The notes beneath the pieces were generated by a model. That model had not been told where the DNA came from. It worked only from the letters and a program-made list of their open reading frames with translations, and did not search any database. Of a stretch of 64,000 nucleotides of DNA, positions 27,584 to 37,103 are shown in pieces. Origin of the DNA: Opitutaceae bacterium (lineage in GTDB: Bacteria; Verrucomicrobiota; Verrucomicrobiia; Opitutales; Opitutaceae); assembly GCA_016715765.1 (NCBI GenBank), contig JADJZJ010000019.1, positions 1 through 64,000 on the forward strand, read 5' to 3'. Position 1 is the stretch's first letter, and each line of letters starts with the position of its first letter. Position numbers and translations under genes: made by a program.

Positions 27584-30500
27584 TCCGGGGCCTGCTGCTT
27601 CTCGCTGTCCTGCTGCCGTCCGCTGCGACCGGCGCGGTGCACTGGCAGGATGTCCTGAAGCAGCCGGCCGCCTGGTACGCCGGCGACGAGGCGCGCACCG
27701 TCGCCGACCATGTGCTGCTTTACCAGGACGCCTCCGGCGGCTGGCCGAAGAACCGCAACATGGCGCTCCCGCCCGCCGCCGAGGCCGCGGCGCGGAAACA
27801 CGGCGTGCCCGACGACGAGACCCGGCCCACGATCGACAACGGCGCGACGCACACGCAGCTCCGGTTTCTCGCCCGGATCATCACCGCCGGACGCGGCACC
27901 CCGGCGGACCGCGCCGCCTTCGACCGCGGCCTCGACTACCTCTTCGCCGCGCAATACCCGCACGGCGGCTGGCCGCAGTTCTACCCGCTGCGTCCCGGCT
28001 ACTACACGCACATCACCTTCAACGATGACGCGATGGCGGGCGTGCTCGGGGTGCTGCACGACGTGGCCCGGGGTCGCCCGCCGTTTGCCTTCACCGCCCC
28101 GGCCCAACGCACCCGCGCCGCCGCCGCCGTGACCCGCGGCGTGGATTGCATCCTGCGCTGCCAAGTCGTGATCGACGGGAAGAAGACCGTCTGGTGCGCC
28201 CAGCACGATGAGACCACCTTTGCCCCGGCGGCCGCCCGCAAGTTCGAGCCGGCCACGCTGTCCGGCCTGGAGAGCGTCGGCCTCGTGCGCTTCCTCATGA
28301 GCGTCGAACCCACGGCCGGGGTGGTCGCCGCCGTCGAGGCCGCCATCGCCTGGTTCGGGGCCGTGCAGATCACCGGGCTCCGCTACGACCAGGTCCCCGA
28401 CCCGAACCTGCCCAAGGGTTTTGACACCGCCGTCGCGCCCGATCCGGCCGCCCCGCCGCTGTGGGCGCGGTTTTACGAGCTGGGCACGAACCGCCCGGTC
28501 TTCACCGGCCGCGACGGCGTCGTCCGCTACCGCCTCGACGAGATCGAGGCCGAGCGACGCGGGGGCTATGCGTGGTACGTGACCGCGCCGGAAAAACTCC
28601 TGGCCAGGGATTATCCGGCTTGGCGCAAGTCCCTCGACGCCTTCACCGTCGCGAACGCCGAGCGGAAGATTCTCCCGCAACACCCGCAAATCCGCCGGCC
28701 GTCCGACGAATTGCCCGCGGGCGTAACCGCCCGCGAGGATCTCACCTACGCCCCGGGCCGGCAGCTCGACCTTTATCTGCCCGCCGGTCCGGGACCGCAT
28801 CCGGTTGCGCTGATCGTGCATGGCGGCGGCTGGGATTCCGGTTCGCGCGCGATGGAAAGGCCCTTCGCACAACAACTCGCGGTCCGCGGTTTCGCCGCCG
28901 TGCCCGTGAGTTATCGCCTTGGCAAGGCCGGCCGCTTTCCGGCGGCGCTGCATGATCTGAAGGCCGCGGTGCGCTGGCTGCGCAGCCATGCGACCGAACA
29001 CAATCTCGACCCCACCCGCATCGCCGTCATTGGCATGTCGGCCGGCGGCCAGCTCGCCGCCCTGCTCGGTGCAACCAATGGACTTGCGGAGTTCGAGGGC
29101 GCCGAGGGCGAGCGCAGCGATTCCAGTAAGGTGCACGCCGTGGTGGATATTGACGGCCTCGCCGATTTCACCGGCGCCGATCTGGTGGCCCAGCAGGAAG
29201 CGACGCCCAGTGCGCCCGTGCGGTTTCTTGGCGGGAAATTCAGTGAGCGTCCGGCCAACTGGCGCGCGGCCTCGGCGCTGACCCACGTCGGGCCGCACAG
29301 CGCGCCGACCCTGTTCATCAACAGTACGGTGACCGATCCCATTTTGCCCGGCCGCGGGGCCATGTGCGACCGCTTGCGCACCGCTGGCGTCGTGAGCGAA
29401 ATCGTGGTCATCCCGGACACCCCGCATACGTTCTGGCTGTTTCACCCGTGGTTCGAGCCGACGCTGGATGCCGCCGACCGGTTTTTGCGCGGGCGCTTCG
29501 GGATGGAAAACAGGCTTGGCGACGCCACCGGGCAGCGCCCTCCTAGGCTTATGTCCGCTGCAGCCACCCCGTGGGTCGCCGATCTCGGCGACGGCCGTTA
29601 CCGCAACCCGGTCATCCATGCCGACTACTCCGATCCGGACGTCGTGCGTGTCGGTGCGGATTACTGGATGACCGCGTCGAGTTTCGCTCACGTACCCGGG
29701 CTGCCGCTGCTGCATTCGCGCGACCTGGTGAACTGGACGCTCGCCGGCCACGCGCTGCCGCGGCTCGTGCCGGAGGAAGTCTTCCGCACGCCGCAGCACG
29801 GCAAGGGCGTCTGGGCTCCCGCCATTCGTCATCACGCCGGCAAATACTGGATCTATTATCCGGACCCGGATTTCGGCCTCTACGTCATCACCGCCACGGA
29901 CCCTCATGGACCATGGAGCGCCCCGGTGCTCGTCAAGGGTGGCAAGGGGCTCATCGATCCGTGTCCGCTTTGGGAGGACAACGGACGCGTCTACCTCATC
30001 CACGCGTGGGCCAAGAGCCGCGCCGGCATCAACAACGTGCTGACCCTCCTGCGGCTCAGCGCCGACGGCACGCGCGTCGAGGAGGATTGCGGCATCATCA
30101 TCGACGGCGACAAGGTCCCCGGCTGCTCGACTCTTGAGGGTCCGAAGTTTTATCAGCGCAACGGCTGGTACTACGTCTTTGCCCCGGCCGGCGGCGTCGC
30201 CACCGGCTGGCAGTCGGTCTTCCGCACCCGCGACATCCGCGGACCCTACGAGCACCGCATCGTCCTCGCGCAAGGCGGCTCGCCGATCAACGGACCGCAT
30301 CAAGGTGCGCTCGTGGATACACCGGCGGGTGATTGGTGGTTTCTGCATTTTCAGGACAAGGCCGCCTACGGTCGCATCGTCCACCTGCAACCCGTGTTAT
30401 GGCACGACGACTGGCCGCTCATGGGCACCGGTGTCACCACCGGGGCGGAAACCGGTGAGCCGGTGCTCGTGCACCAAAAACCCGCCGCCGGACCGTTGGC

Positions 30501-31091
30501 CGTACCCGCCACCACCGATGAGTTCGATGCGCCAGAGCTCGCCCCCCAATGGCAGTGGCAGGCCAATCCCGCCGCGGACTGGCTATCCCTCACCGCCCGT
30601 CCCGGCTGGCTGCGGCTTTTCAACAACCGGAGCCCGCGCCCGGCAACCTCTACGATGCGCCCTACCTGCTCCTGCAGAAATTCCCGGCCCCGGAGTTTTC
30701 CGTCACCACCAAGCTGGAGTTCACGCCCAAGTCCGAAGGCGACAGCGCGGGGCTGATGGTCTTCGGCTACGACTATGCCTGGATCGGTCTGGTATTGAAA
30801 CAGGGAGCGCTGGCGCTGGTGCAATTCACCTGCCGTGAAGCGGCCAAGGGCGCACCACAGGAAGGCGTGGTCATCCAACCCCGCCACTCCGGCGGTCCCG
30901 TCTGGCTCCGGGTCACCGTGAGCGAGGGCGGTCAATGCCGCTTCGCCTCCAGTTCCAATGGTGAGAACTTCACTGCCGCGGGCGGGATCTTCACCGCCAC
31001 CGCCGGCCGCTGGGTCGGCGCCAAGGTCGGCCTCTTCGCTGCCGGTGCGACCGGCGCGCACGCCGATTTCGACTGGATCCGGTTTGCGCCA
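27580..31091 (+). CDS. Pectate lyase PL10 - carbohydrate esterase - GH43 triple fusion, frameshifted near 3' end
   Basis: A very large secreted enzyme with signal peptide MIRGLLLLAVLLPSAATG. PL10 (about 22-365) shows YQDASGGWPKNRNMA, GGWPQFYPLRPGYYTHITFNDDAM and LSGLESVGLVRFLMS. An alpha/beta-hydrolase esterase (about 385-640) has HGGGW (His414), the nucleophile Ser487 in GMSAGG and His616. GH43 (about 660-1000) shows ADYSDPDVVRVG with a catalytic Asp at 682-685, HGKGVWAPAIRHH and CSTLEGPKFY. It is followed by a beta-sandwich domain. At about 30618-30621 the frame breaks: the TTTT run needs one more base, after which QPEPAPGNLYDAPYLLLQKF and DFDWIRFA continue in the other frame to 31091. The true stop is lost in the anomalous block that follows. 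It would cut, deacylate and debranch pectin, for example removing arabinose or xylose. Confidence 0.88.
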
Positions 31092-32389
31092 CTTCGGGGG
31101 CCCGGCCGGGCCGCAAAAGGAACAACAAAACCCCTCGGTGACCCTCGCCGTCTCACGGGCAAAACAACGCCCGGGGCCGGGGCGGCGCCCGGCGCCCACA
31201 AAAAAGTGGCGCCCCGAAAAACACACCCAAGGTGGGCGGCGGAGCCGGGGCAGGCGGGCGGGACCAGAAGCCGCCGGCCATGACGCAGAAGAGGAGGCTG
31301 GAAGCGCGGGGGCACCAACGCCAGGCCGGGGACGGCCCCCAGTCTGGCGGGGCGAGCGCGGGGGGTCAGCGCGGAGGGGACCGAGGGGGGCAGCCCCCCA
31401 CGAAGCGGGGGAGGAGGAGCGGAGGGCCCCCGAGCCTCGAGGCTCGCGGCCCAAGGCGGGGGCACCCTATCAAAAACCCCAGGACGAAGAGGCGGTAGCG
31501 AGGGAAAGGGAGAGCAGCCTTTCCCGCAAAAAAAAGACGGGCCGTCGGGCCGGGGACCGGACCGGAAAAACGGCCGCGGCCACGTCCTAGGGCCGGGAGC
31601 GGGCAGTGACGGCCGAGGGCGGCGGGCGGCGGCAAGGGGCAAAGACCAGCGCGCGGACGCGGCCTTGGCCGAGGCCGGCGCGGGAAAGGCCACCCCACCC
31701 AGCCACGGGAGGCCGGCCGGGAGGGACGAAAACACACCCCCCGCCAGGAGCCCCGAGGAAGAAAAAAGGGGGGGACAGCGGGAAACCGGCGGAACCCCGG
31801 CTGGGGGCGGGCCGGACCGGTCGAAAGTGTGAGGTTAAGCCAGCCGGAGGGGGGGGGGAGGGGTGCGTGGGGTGGCGGGCGGGGCGGTGGGCGTGGCCAA
31901 CTACTTCCCGGGGGAGGGGGGGCGCCTGGGGAGCGGGGCGCGGGGGCGGGACCCGGGGACAGAGCGGGGGGCTCTGCCGGTTGGTGGGCGGGGGGGGGGG
32001 GCCGGTCTGGAGATGGGACGGCCCCGCCCCCCGCCCCCCCTTTCCCCCGGGGGGGGGGGGTTGGGGGGGGGGGGGGGGGTTGGTCGGTACCCGGGGGCGA
32101 GCACCCCCCCCTCGCGGGGGGGGGGGGGGGGGTTGTCCCCCCTCCGGGGGGGGGGGGGGGGGCCGGGGCCCCGGCGGCCGGCGGCCGGGGCCCGTTGTTT
32201 GGTGCCCCCCCCCCCCCCCCGGGGGGAGGGGGGGGGGGGTTTTTTCCTTCCTGGCGCCCCCCGGGGGGGGGGGGGGGGGGGGGCGCCCCCCCCGGGGCCC
32301 CGGGGCCCCGGGGGGGGGGGGGCGGGGGCCACTGCCACTTTCCGCCGGAGCCCCCGCGGAGCCGCCAACAAGGTGGGGGCCCCGTGAAT
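31092..32389. other. Anomalous G-rich homopolymer block, probable assembly or base-calling artefact
   Basis: From about 31092 the plus strand becomes strongly G-rich, and from 31850 to 32330 it is mostly uninterrupted G or C runs, several longer than 15 bases, with few A or T. Open frames here encode only Gly, Pro and Arg and match nothing. The block begins inside the last domain of the GH43 fusion, before any stop, and ends abruptly in a normal repeat at about 32394. No biological feature is supported inside it. The missing end of the fusion gene and any intergenic DNA probably belong here. Confidence 0.75.
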
Positions 32390-32393
32390 TTTG

Positions 32394-32502
32394 CCTTCAA
32401 AGAACACAAGGTTTCCGTCTGCTGGGCGGAAATCTCCCGCGCCCTTATATGGGCCTCGCACGCTTCATCCGCATAGGGGGGATTTGTGCTCTATGTGGTT
32501 AA
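32394..32502. repeat. About 100-bp element with CACAAAG-type ends, copy 1
   Basis: The left end CAAAGAACACAAGG and the right end TTTGTGCTCTATGTGGTTAA are inverted. The centre, with CGGAAATCTCCCGCGCC and GGGCCTCGCACGCTTCATC, is the reverse-complement version of the elements at 34911-35010 and 62441-62541. Confidence 0.7.
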
Positions 32503-32630
32503 TCCGATTCCTCGCGGCTTAAGCAGATATCCGCGTATTCTGCGGGAAAGAATTCGCCCAGGCTCCGGCGGACACGGCAATCCACGCTTGTTGCACAAAG
32601 GCGGTATTTTGACTTTTGCGAACCAGTGCC

Positions 32631-32649
32631 GGCTGAAGCGCGGCCCTAC
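32631..32649. repeat. Single REP arm at the 3' end of the XylR-like gene
   Basis: CCAGTGCCGGCTGAAGCG followed by CGGCCCTAC is a single arm of the type seen at 1-73 and 50894-50978. It ends directly next to the stop codon (32651-32653) of the minus-strand regulator. Confidence 0.6.
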
Positions 32650-32650
32650 G

Positions 32651-33826
32651 TTATGCAAAGCGGGCGGGCGCGAGCTGGCGGCGGTGGGCCGAGGGCGTGA
32701 CACCATGGCGGCGCCGGAAGGCGGAGGCGAAGACGGACGGGCTTTCAAAGCCGGAGGCATAGGCGATCTCGCCGAGCGTCAGTCCCGGCTCGGCCATGAG
32801 CTCGAGCGCGCGCTCGAAATGCAGGCGCTGGGCCTCGGCGTAGACCGAGGTGCCGAGCGCGGCGCGGAAGCGCAGCTCCAGCACGCGGCGCGTCACGCCG
32901 GCCGCCCGGGCGACCTCCTCGACATAGATGGTGTTGCCCACGTGCTCGCGCATGTGGTCGAGCGCCTGCGCGACCACCTCGTCGTCCACCGCGAACCGGT
33001 CGGTCGAGCGGCGCGTCACGATTTTTTGCGGACTCACCAGGATCTCGCCCGGGGCCACCGGCTGGCCGTCGAGCATCGCCTGCAAGGTCTCGGCGGCGAG
33101 GATGCCGATCTGCCGGGTGTTGAGCTGGATGCTGGAGAGGGCGACGTGGGCGAACTCCACGCGCGCAAGGTCGTTGCCCACGCCGAGGATGGCGACGTCC
33201 TCGGGCACGCGCCGGCCGATCCGCGCGCAGGCCTCGTCAACCTCGAGTGCCACGCGGTCGGTGAACCCGAGGATGCCCACGGGACGCGGCAGGGTCCGGA
33301 GCCAGGCAGCGAGGCGCGCCCGGGTGGCGTCGGAGTAGGGGGCGTTCTGGTCGCCCTGCGGCAGGATATGCCGCGGGATCGGCGCGGTCACGCCGAGCCG
33401 GCGGGCCTCCTGGCAAAAGCCGCGGTAGCGCAGCACCGAGCCGAGGTGCGTCGTGTTGCCGCAATAGGCAAAATGGCGGTAGGCCCGGCCGTGCAGGTGC
33501 CGCAGTGCGAGTTCGCCGGCCCGCAGGTCGTCGGTGTTGATCAGCGGCATCCGCGGCGTGGGGATCTGCCCGGAGACGTTGACCACCGGCAGGCCGAGCG
33601 AGGCCAGCACGGTCTCGTTCCGCCGCGTCGCCACGCGCGCGATGATGCCGTCGGGTTTCAACCGGCGCAGCGCCGCGGCATCGTACGCGCGCGGATCGCC
33701 GAACTTGAGCACCGTGACCTCCGGCCGCTGGTGAAAGAACCGCGCGATCCCGCGCAGGATCCCGCGGCCATGCTCGGTCGCGAGCGAAAGATAGACGGCG
33801 ATGCGCAGGGGCGGGGCGGCGGGCAT
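32651..33826 (-). CDS. XylR-like regulator: periplasmic-binding-type sensor with AraC HTH
   Basis: A 391-residue transcription factor. Residues about 7-275 form a LacI/ribose-binding-like sensor (RIAVYLSLATEHGRGILRGIA, RLKPDGIIARV, LPVVNVSGQ, INTDDLRAGELALRHL, VPEDVAILGVGND, ALSSIQLNTRQIG). Residues about 285-385 form an AraC/XylS double HTH (YVEEVARAAGVTRRVLELRF, LGEIAYASGFESPSVFASAFRRRHG). This arrangement is that of XylR, which senses a sugar in the cytoplasm and binds direct repeats about 21 bp apart. It diverges from the SDR-UxaE-UxaC genes, and candidate direct-repeat sites are at 33962-33989 and 14965-14992. The inducer is probably a hexuronate or its metabolite; this is inference. Confidence 0.92.
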   Translation of the reverse strand: MPAAPPLRIAVYLSLATEHGRGILRGIARFFHQRPEVTVLKFGDPRAYDAAALRRLKPDGIIARVATRRNETVLASLGLPVVNVSGQIPTPRMPLINTDDLRAGELALRHLHGRAYRHFAYCGNTTHLGSVLRYRGFCQEARRLGVTAPIPRHILPQGDQNAPYSDATRARLAAWLRTLPRPVGILGFTDRVALEVDEACARIGRRVPEDVAILGVGNDLARVEFAHVALSSIQLNTRQIGILAAETLQAMLDGQPVAPGEILVSPQKIVTRRSTDRFAVDDEVVAQALDHMREHVGNTIYVEEVARAAGVTRRVLELRFRAALGTSVYAEAQRLHFERALELMAEPGLTLGEIAYASGFESPSVFASAFRRRHGVTPSAHRRQLAPARFA

Positions 33827-33836
33827 GGACTGATTA

Positions 33837-33916
33837 TTTAACCACGGATTTCACGGATACCACGGATGAAGACTCTGAAAACGCATCCGTGCCATCCGTG
33901 AAATCCGTGGTTAAAT
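33837..33916. repeat. 80-bp palindrome with TTTAACCACGGAT ends
   Basis: The left end TTTAACCACGGATTTCACGG and the right end GTGAAATCCGTGGTTAAA are inverted copies. The centre holds GGATGAAG and ACGCATCC. The arms are built of about 9-nt units (CCACGGATT, TCACGGATA, CCACGGATG). It lies 10 bp from the regulator start. The related elements are 34851-35053, 37049-37092 (half) and 54442-54754. Confidence 0.8.
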
Positions 33917-33961
33917 GATAGGGGTTGGTGGTTTTTGATGTGCCCCGCCAGCCAAACCGGC

Positions 33962-33990
33962 TTTCGCAAAATATAAACTCTTTTTCGCAA
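33962..33990 (+). promoter_or_regulatory. Candidate XylR-like operator ahead of the SDR-UxaE-UxaC genes
   Basis: TTTCGCA occurs at 33962-33968 and 33983-33989, exactly 21 bp apart, with AAAAT, two bases and AAACT between. Nearly the same 29-bp string is found at 14965-14992 in the same orientation relative to its gene. It lies 69-96 bp before the SDR start codon at 34058. Confidence 0.65.
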
Positions 33991-34057
33991 TAACCGGTGT
34001 TCGCACCCCTTCCTTCCGACTATGATGTCGGTCCGGTCAACCCCCGCCCCAAACCTC

Positions 34058-34840
34058 ATGAGCTCCTATCTCCACCAACTCTTCGGTCTCACCGGCAAGG
34101 TCGCCGTCGTCATCGGCGGCACCGGCGAACTCTGCGGGGCCATGGCCGGGGGTCTCGCCGGCGCCGGCGCCGAGGTTGTGCTCGTCGGCCGCAATGCCGA
34201 CAAGGCCGCCGCCCGTCTCGCGAAGATCACCGCCGCGGGCGGCCGGGGCTGGTTCCACGCCGCCGAGGCCGGCAGCAAGGCCGAACTTGAGGCCCTGCGC
34301 GACGCCGTCCTGCAAAAATCCGGCCGCATCGACATCGTCATCAACGGCGCCGGCATCAATTCCGCCACGCCCTTCTTCGACATCACCGAGGAGGAGTTCG
34401 ACCGCATCGTGCGGGTCAACCTCAAGAGCGTGTTCCTCGGCTGCCAGGTCTTTGGCCAGCACCTGGTCGCCGCGGGGCAGGGCGGCTCGATCATCAACCT
34501 CGGCTCCATGTCCGGCGTCGTGCCGCTCTCACGCGTCTTCACCTATTCGGCCACCAAGGGCGCCGTCCACAACCTCTCCCTCAACCTCGCCCGCGAGTGG
34601 GCCCCGCACAAGGTGCGCGTCAACGTCCTCGTCCCCGGCTTCTTCCCCGCCGAGCAGAACCGCAAGGTGCTCACCCCCGACCGCGTCGCGAGCATCATGG
34701 GCCACACGCCCATGAAGCGCTTCGGCGAGGCCCGCGAACTCATCGGCGCCACGCTCCTCCTCGCCTCCGACGCCGCCGGCTCCTTCATCACCGGCGAGGA
34801 ACTCATCGTCGACGGCGGCTACCACGCGATGACGATCTGA
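34058..34840 (+). CDS. SDR oxidoreductase, probable D-fructuronate reductase (mannonate-forming)
   Basis: A 260-residue short-chain dehydrogenase. The cofactor loop is [20 protein letters not shown] (about 16-35), then NGAGIN near 93, and catalytic Tyr163 and Lys167 in YSATKGA. Distinctive parts are the GELCG loop and [15 protein letters not shown] near 207, found in SDR-type D-mannonate oxidoreductases such as YjmF/UxuB-like enzymes of Bacillus. It would reduce fructuronate to mannonate. The neighbours UxaE and UxaC make the two preceding steps, which supports this. ATG at 34058 is preferred; ATGs at 34022 and 34025 would add a short non-conserved leader. Confidence 0.82.
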   Translation: MSSYLHQLFGLTGKVAVVIGGTGELCGAMAGGLAGAGAEVVLVGRNADKAAARLAKITAAGGRGWFHAAEAGSKAELEALRDAVLQKSGRIDIVINGAGINSATPFFDITEEEFDRIVRVNLKSVFLGCQVFGQHLVAAGQGGSIINLGSMSGVVPLSRVFTYSATKGAVHNLSLNLAREWAPHKVRVNVLVPGFFPAEQNRKVLTPDRVASIMGHTPMKRFGEARELIGATLLLASDAAGSFITGEELIVDGGYHAMTI

Positions 34841-34850
34841 ACCCAAACCC

Positions 34851-35053
34851 TTTAACCACGGATTACGCGGATGACACGGATTCGAGCATTCAAATCCGAT
34901 TTAACCACAAAGAACACAAAGGTCCTGACACGGATGAACCCCTCGAGGCGCCTATAGGCGCGCGGGCGAGCATCCCGACCGGACAGACCCTTTGTGATCT
35001 TTGTGGTTAATTCCTAGATCGTATCCGTGTGATCCGTGAAATCCGTGGTTAAA
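34851..35053. repeat. CCACGGAT palindrome enclosing a CACAAAG element
   Basis: The outer ends are TTTAACCACGGATTACGCGG (34851 onward) and GTGAAATCCGTGGTTAAA (to 35053). Inside, at 34911-35010, is an exact 100-bp element with ends TTAACCACAAAGAACACAAA and TTTGTGATCTTTGTGGTTAA. The central GAGGCGCCTATAGGCGCGCG is common to 62441-62541. One mobile-looking palindrome therefore sits inside another, between the SDR gene and the UxaE-like gene. Confidence 0.8.
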
Positions 35054-35072
35054 TAAAATCTCCTTCCGCCCC

Positions 35073-36947
35073 ATGCCCTCCATCAACGCCTTCCTCCTGC
35101 AGCACAACCTGCGCATCGCGCAGAATCCCTGCATCGCTCCCGACTTCTGCCTCGACTGGCCGGCGCTCAGCGCGCGGCTGGTCTCCGGGGCGCCGCTCCA
35201 GGAATGGTCCAAGAGCCGCTTCGACACCGCCGCCGGCGCGTGGACGCTCATCGAGGACCCGGCCACCGGCGACTGCGCCTGGCGGCTCGAGGCCCGCCAG
35301 CCCGGCCACGCGGTCGGCCTCCTCGACGCCGGCATCGCCCTCAGCGGCGAGCTCGCGGTCTTTCCCGCCACCTGGGCCAACCTGCTCAAGCTCAAGAACC
35401 TGATCCAGGAGCACGATCCCGCGTCGACCATCTTCCCGACCGCCACCGTGCAACTCGGCCGCAGCACGCTCGGCGTCGGCGCCCGCTTCACCGCGCTGCA
35501 CTGGCCCGCCGTCGAGTGGACCATGAGCGCGCTCGAACTCGGCCTCACCGCCAACCAGAACTCCATCCCGCGCGAGCTGGTCTATGACGTCGACGCCATG
35601 CTGGCCAACCGCCTCGACACCGTGCCGTTCCCCTTCATCGGCACGAGCGTGCCCGAAGGCCACCAGGGCCAGAGCGTCGAGGGCATGAGCCACGGGTGCG
35701 TGCTCTCCAAGCTGAAGACCGGTTTCCACCGCCGCCGGATCGCCTGGTCGTTCAACGCCGACCACCAGCCGATCGGCGGCAAGTTTGACAGCCGCGAGGA
35801 CGCGCTCGTCCGCGGCTGCCTGCTCGCCAGCTACATCACGTTTGACCTCTCGCCCGAGCTCGCGCTCAACCGCCCCGCCACGTTCGCGGACCTGCCGCCC
35901 GACACCGTTGCGCGGACCCGCGCGCGGGTGGCCGCCGCCGGCCTGACCCTCGATGACGCCGCGTTCAGCCAGCTGCTCGTCACCGTCTGGCCCTCGTTGC
36001 TCAAGATGAAGCGCCGCGACGAAAAGTACGCCGCCGCCCGCGCCGCCGCCTTCACCACCGCCGTCGGCCGCGCCTACCTGCGCGAGCTCTCCATCGACGA
36101 ACTGCCCGGCCTCACCACGCCGGCGACCACCGCCATCATGCTCGCCCTCTGCGAGATCATGGGCATGCCGGTCAACTTCGTCGCCCCCGCCTTCGGCTTC
36201 CAGAAGAACTCGCCGTATCCCGACAACGCCGCCCTGAAGCAACTCATCGAGGCGCAGTGGAACGTGTGCCGGCAGTTCGGCGTGAGCATCGGCTTCCACT
36301 CCGGTTCCGGCAAATCCGCCGAGAACTACCAGGTCATGGGCCAGGTCACCGGCAGCGCCCTCGAGATCAAGACGAGCGGACGCTACACCTACGAGATGGG
36401 CGTGGCGCTCGCGCAGTCGAAGGATCCCACCGACGCCGCGCTCTGGCGCGACTGGTACCGCTTCACCCTCGACCTGGCCGTCGCCGGCGCCTTCAGCCCC
36501 GACGCCACCGAGCAGAAGATGGCCCGCACCTTCGTCACCACGGCCTTGTCGGCGGGTAGGAGCCTGCTTGCAGGCGATTTGGATGCCGCCTTCGCCACCC
36601 CCGCCGCCTGCCGCGCCGCCCTCGAGGCGCTGCCGCCTTCGCCGGAGCACATGTTCTTCTTCGAGTACAATTTCCTCTACGTGCTCGCCGCCGGCGGCAA
36701 GCCCGAGAAGTCCGCCCTCGGCGACCATTCACCCGCCGGCTACCTCCAGCGCGCCCGCTTCTACGGCATCAGCGCCGAGGCCCGCCTGGGTTTCGCCCGC
36801 CGCATTGCCGCCTACCTCATCTTCCTCGCCGAAAACACCGGCCTCGCCTCCCCGGAGCGCTGCGCCCCTCGCCAGCCACCCTCGGCAATGCTCAATGATA
36901 TCGCGGTGACCAGACTTTACACCACCCGGGCAGAGCAAAAATGCTAA
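35073..36947 (+). CDS. uxaE: Tagaturonate epimerase, UxaE-like
   Basis: A 624-residue cytoplasmic protein with the core marks of the UxaE family (GFHSGSGKSAENYQ at about 409-422 and ALEIKTSGRYTYEMGVALAQ at about 429-448). In Thermotoga the family changes D-tagaturonate to D-fructuronate. The gene order SDR-UxaE-UxaC is that of the non-Escherichia galacturonate route, so the call is well supported by context. It is longer than the Thermotoga enzyme (about 480), mainly at the N-terminus. Codons 495-502 (AGRSLLAG) lie in a 23-nt REP arm identical to an intergenic copy. The last 20-30 residues look unlike a conserved end and may be altered. Confidence 0.78.
   Translation: MPSINAFLLQHNLRIAQNPCIAPDFCLDWPALSARLVSGAPLQEWSKSRFDTAAGAWTLIEDPATGDCAWRLEARQPGHAVGLLDAGIALSGELAVFPATWANLLKLKNLIQEHDPASTIFPTATVQLGRSTLGVGARFTALHWPAVEWTMSALELGLTANQNSIPRELVYDVDAMLANRLDTVPFPFIGTSVPEGHQGQSVEGMSHGCVLSKLKTGFHRRRIAWSFNADHQPIGGKFDSREDALVRGCLLASYITFDLSPELALNRPATFADLPPDTVARTRARVAAAGLTLDDAAFSQLLVTVWPSLLKMKRRDEKYAAARAAAFTTAVGRAYLRELSIDELPGLTTPATTAIMLALCEIMGMPVNFVAPAFGFQKNSPYPDNAALKQLIEAQWNVCRQFGVSIGFHSGSGKSAENYQVMGQVTGSALEIKTSGRYTYEMGVALAQSKDPTDAALWRDWYRFTLDLAVAGAFSPDATEQKMARTFVTTALSAGRSLLAGDLDAAFATPAACRAALEALPPSPEHMFFFEYNFLYVLAAGGKPEKSALGDHSPAGYLQRARFYGISAEARLGFARRIAAYLIFLAENTGLASPERCAPRQPPSAMLNDIAVTRLYTTRAEQKC
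36556..36578. repeat. REP arm embedded in the UxaE-like coding region
   Basis: Starts GTAGGAGCCTGCTTGCAGGC. The 23 nt are identical to the intergenic REPIN arm at 11185-11207. No inverted partner is seen, and the reading frame is kept. Confidence 0.85.
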
Positions 36948-37103
36948 GCAATGATATCAGTCGAGTAGAGCACGGAGAACCAAGGGCCCGGGGTCTCCAC
37001 TCCTGTATAGGGATCGTTCTTCTACGCTTGTGCCCGAGGCGGGTGCGCTTCATCCGTCGAATCCGTGTCATCCGTGTAATCCGTGGTTAAATCACAACTC
37101 CCC
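36948..37103. repeat. Short gap with a half CCGTGGTTAA element
   Basis: Between the UxaE-like stop and the UxaC start. The right end of a CCACGGAT-type element is clear at 37049-37092: CATCCGTCGAATCCGTGTCA then TCCGTGTAATCCGTGGTTAA, which is a 9-nt unit repeated. The left arm is missing or decayed. No gene is seen. Confidence 0.55.

Noticed and set aside
31606..32502. Long open reading frames on both strands in the G-rich block
   Set aside because: They encode only Gly, Pro and Arg runs, exist in several frames at once and depend on homopolymers; GC-rich noise has few stop codons.
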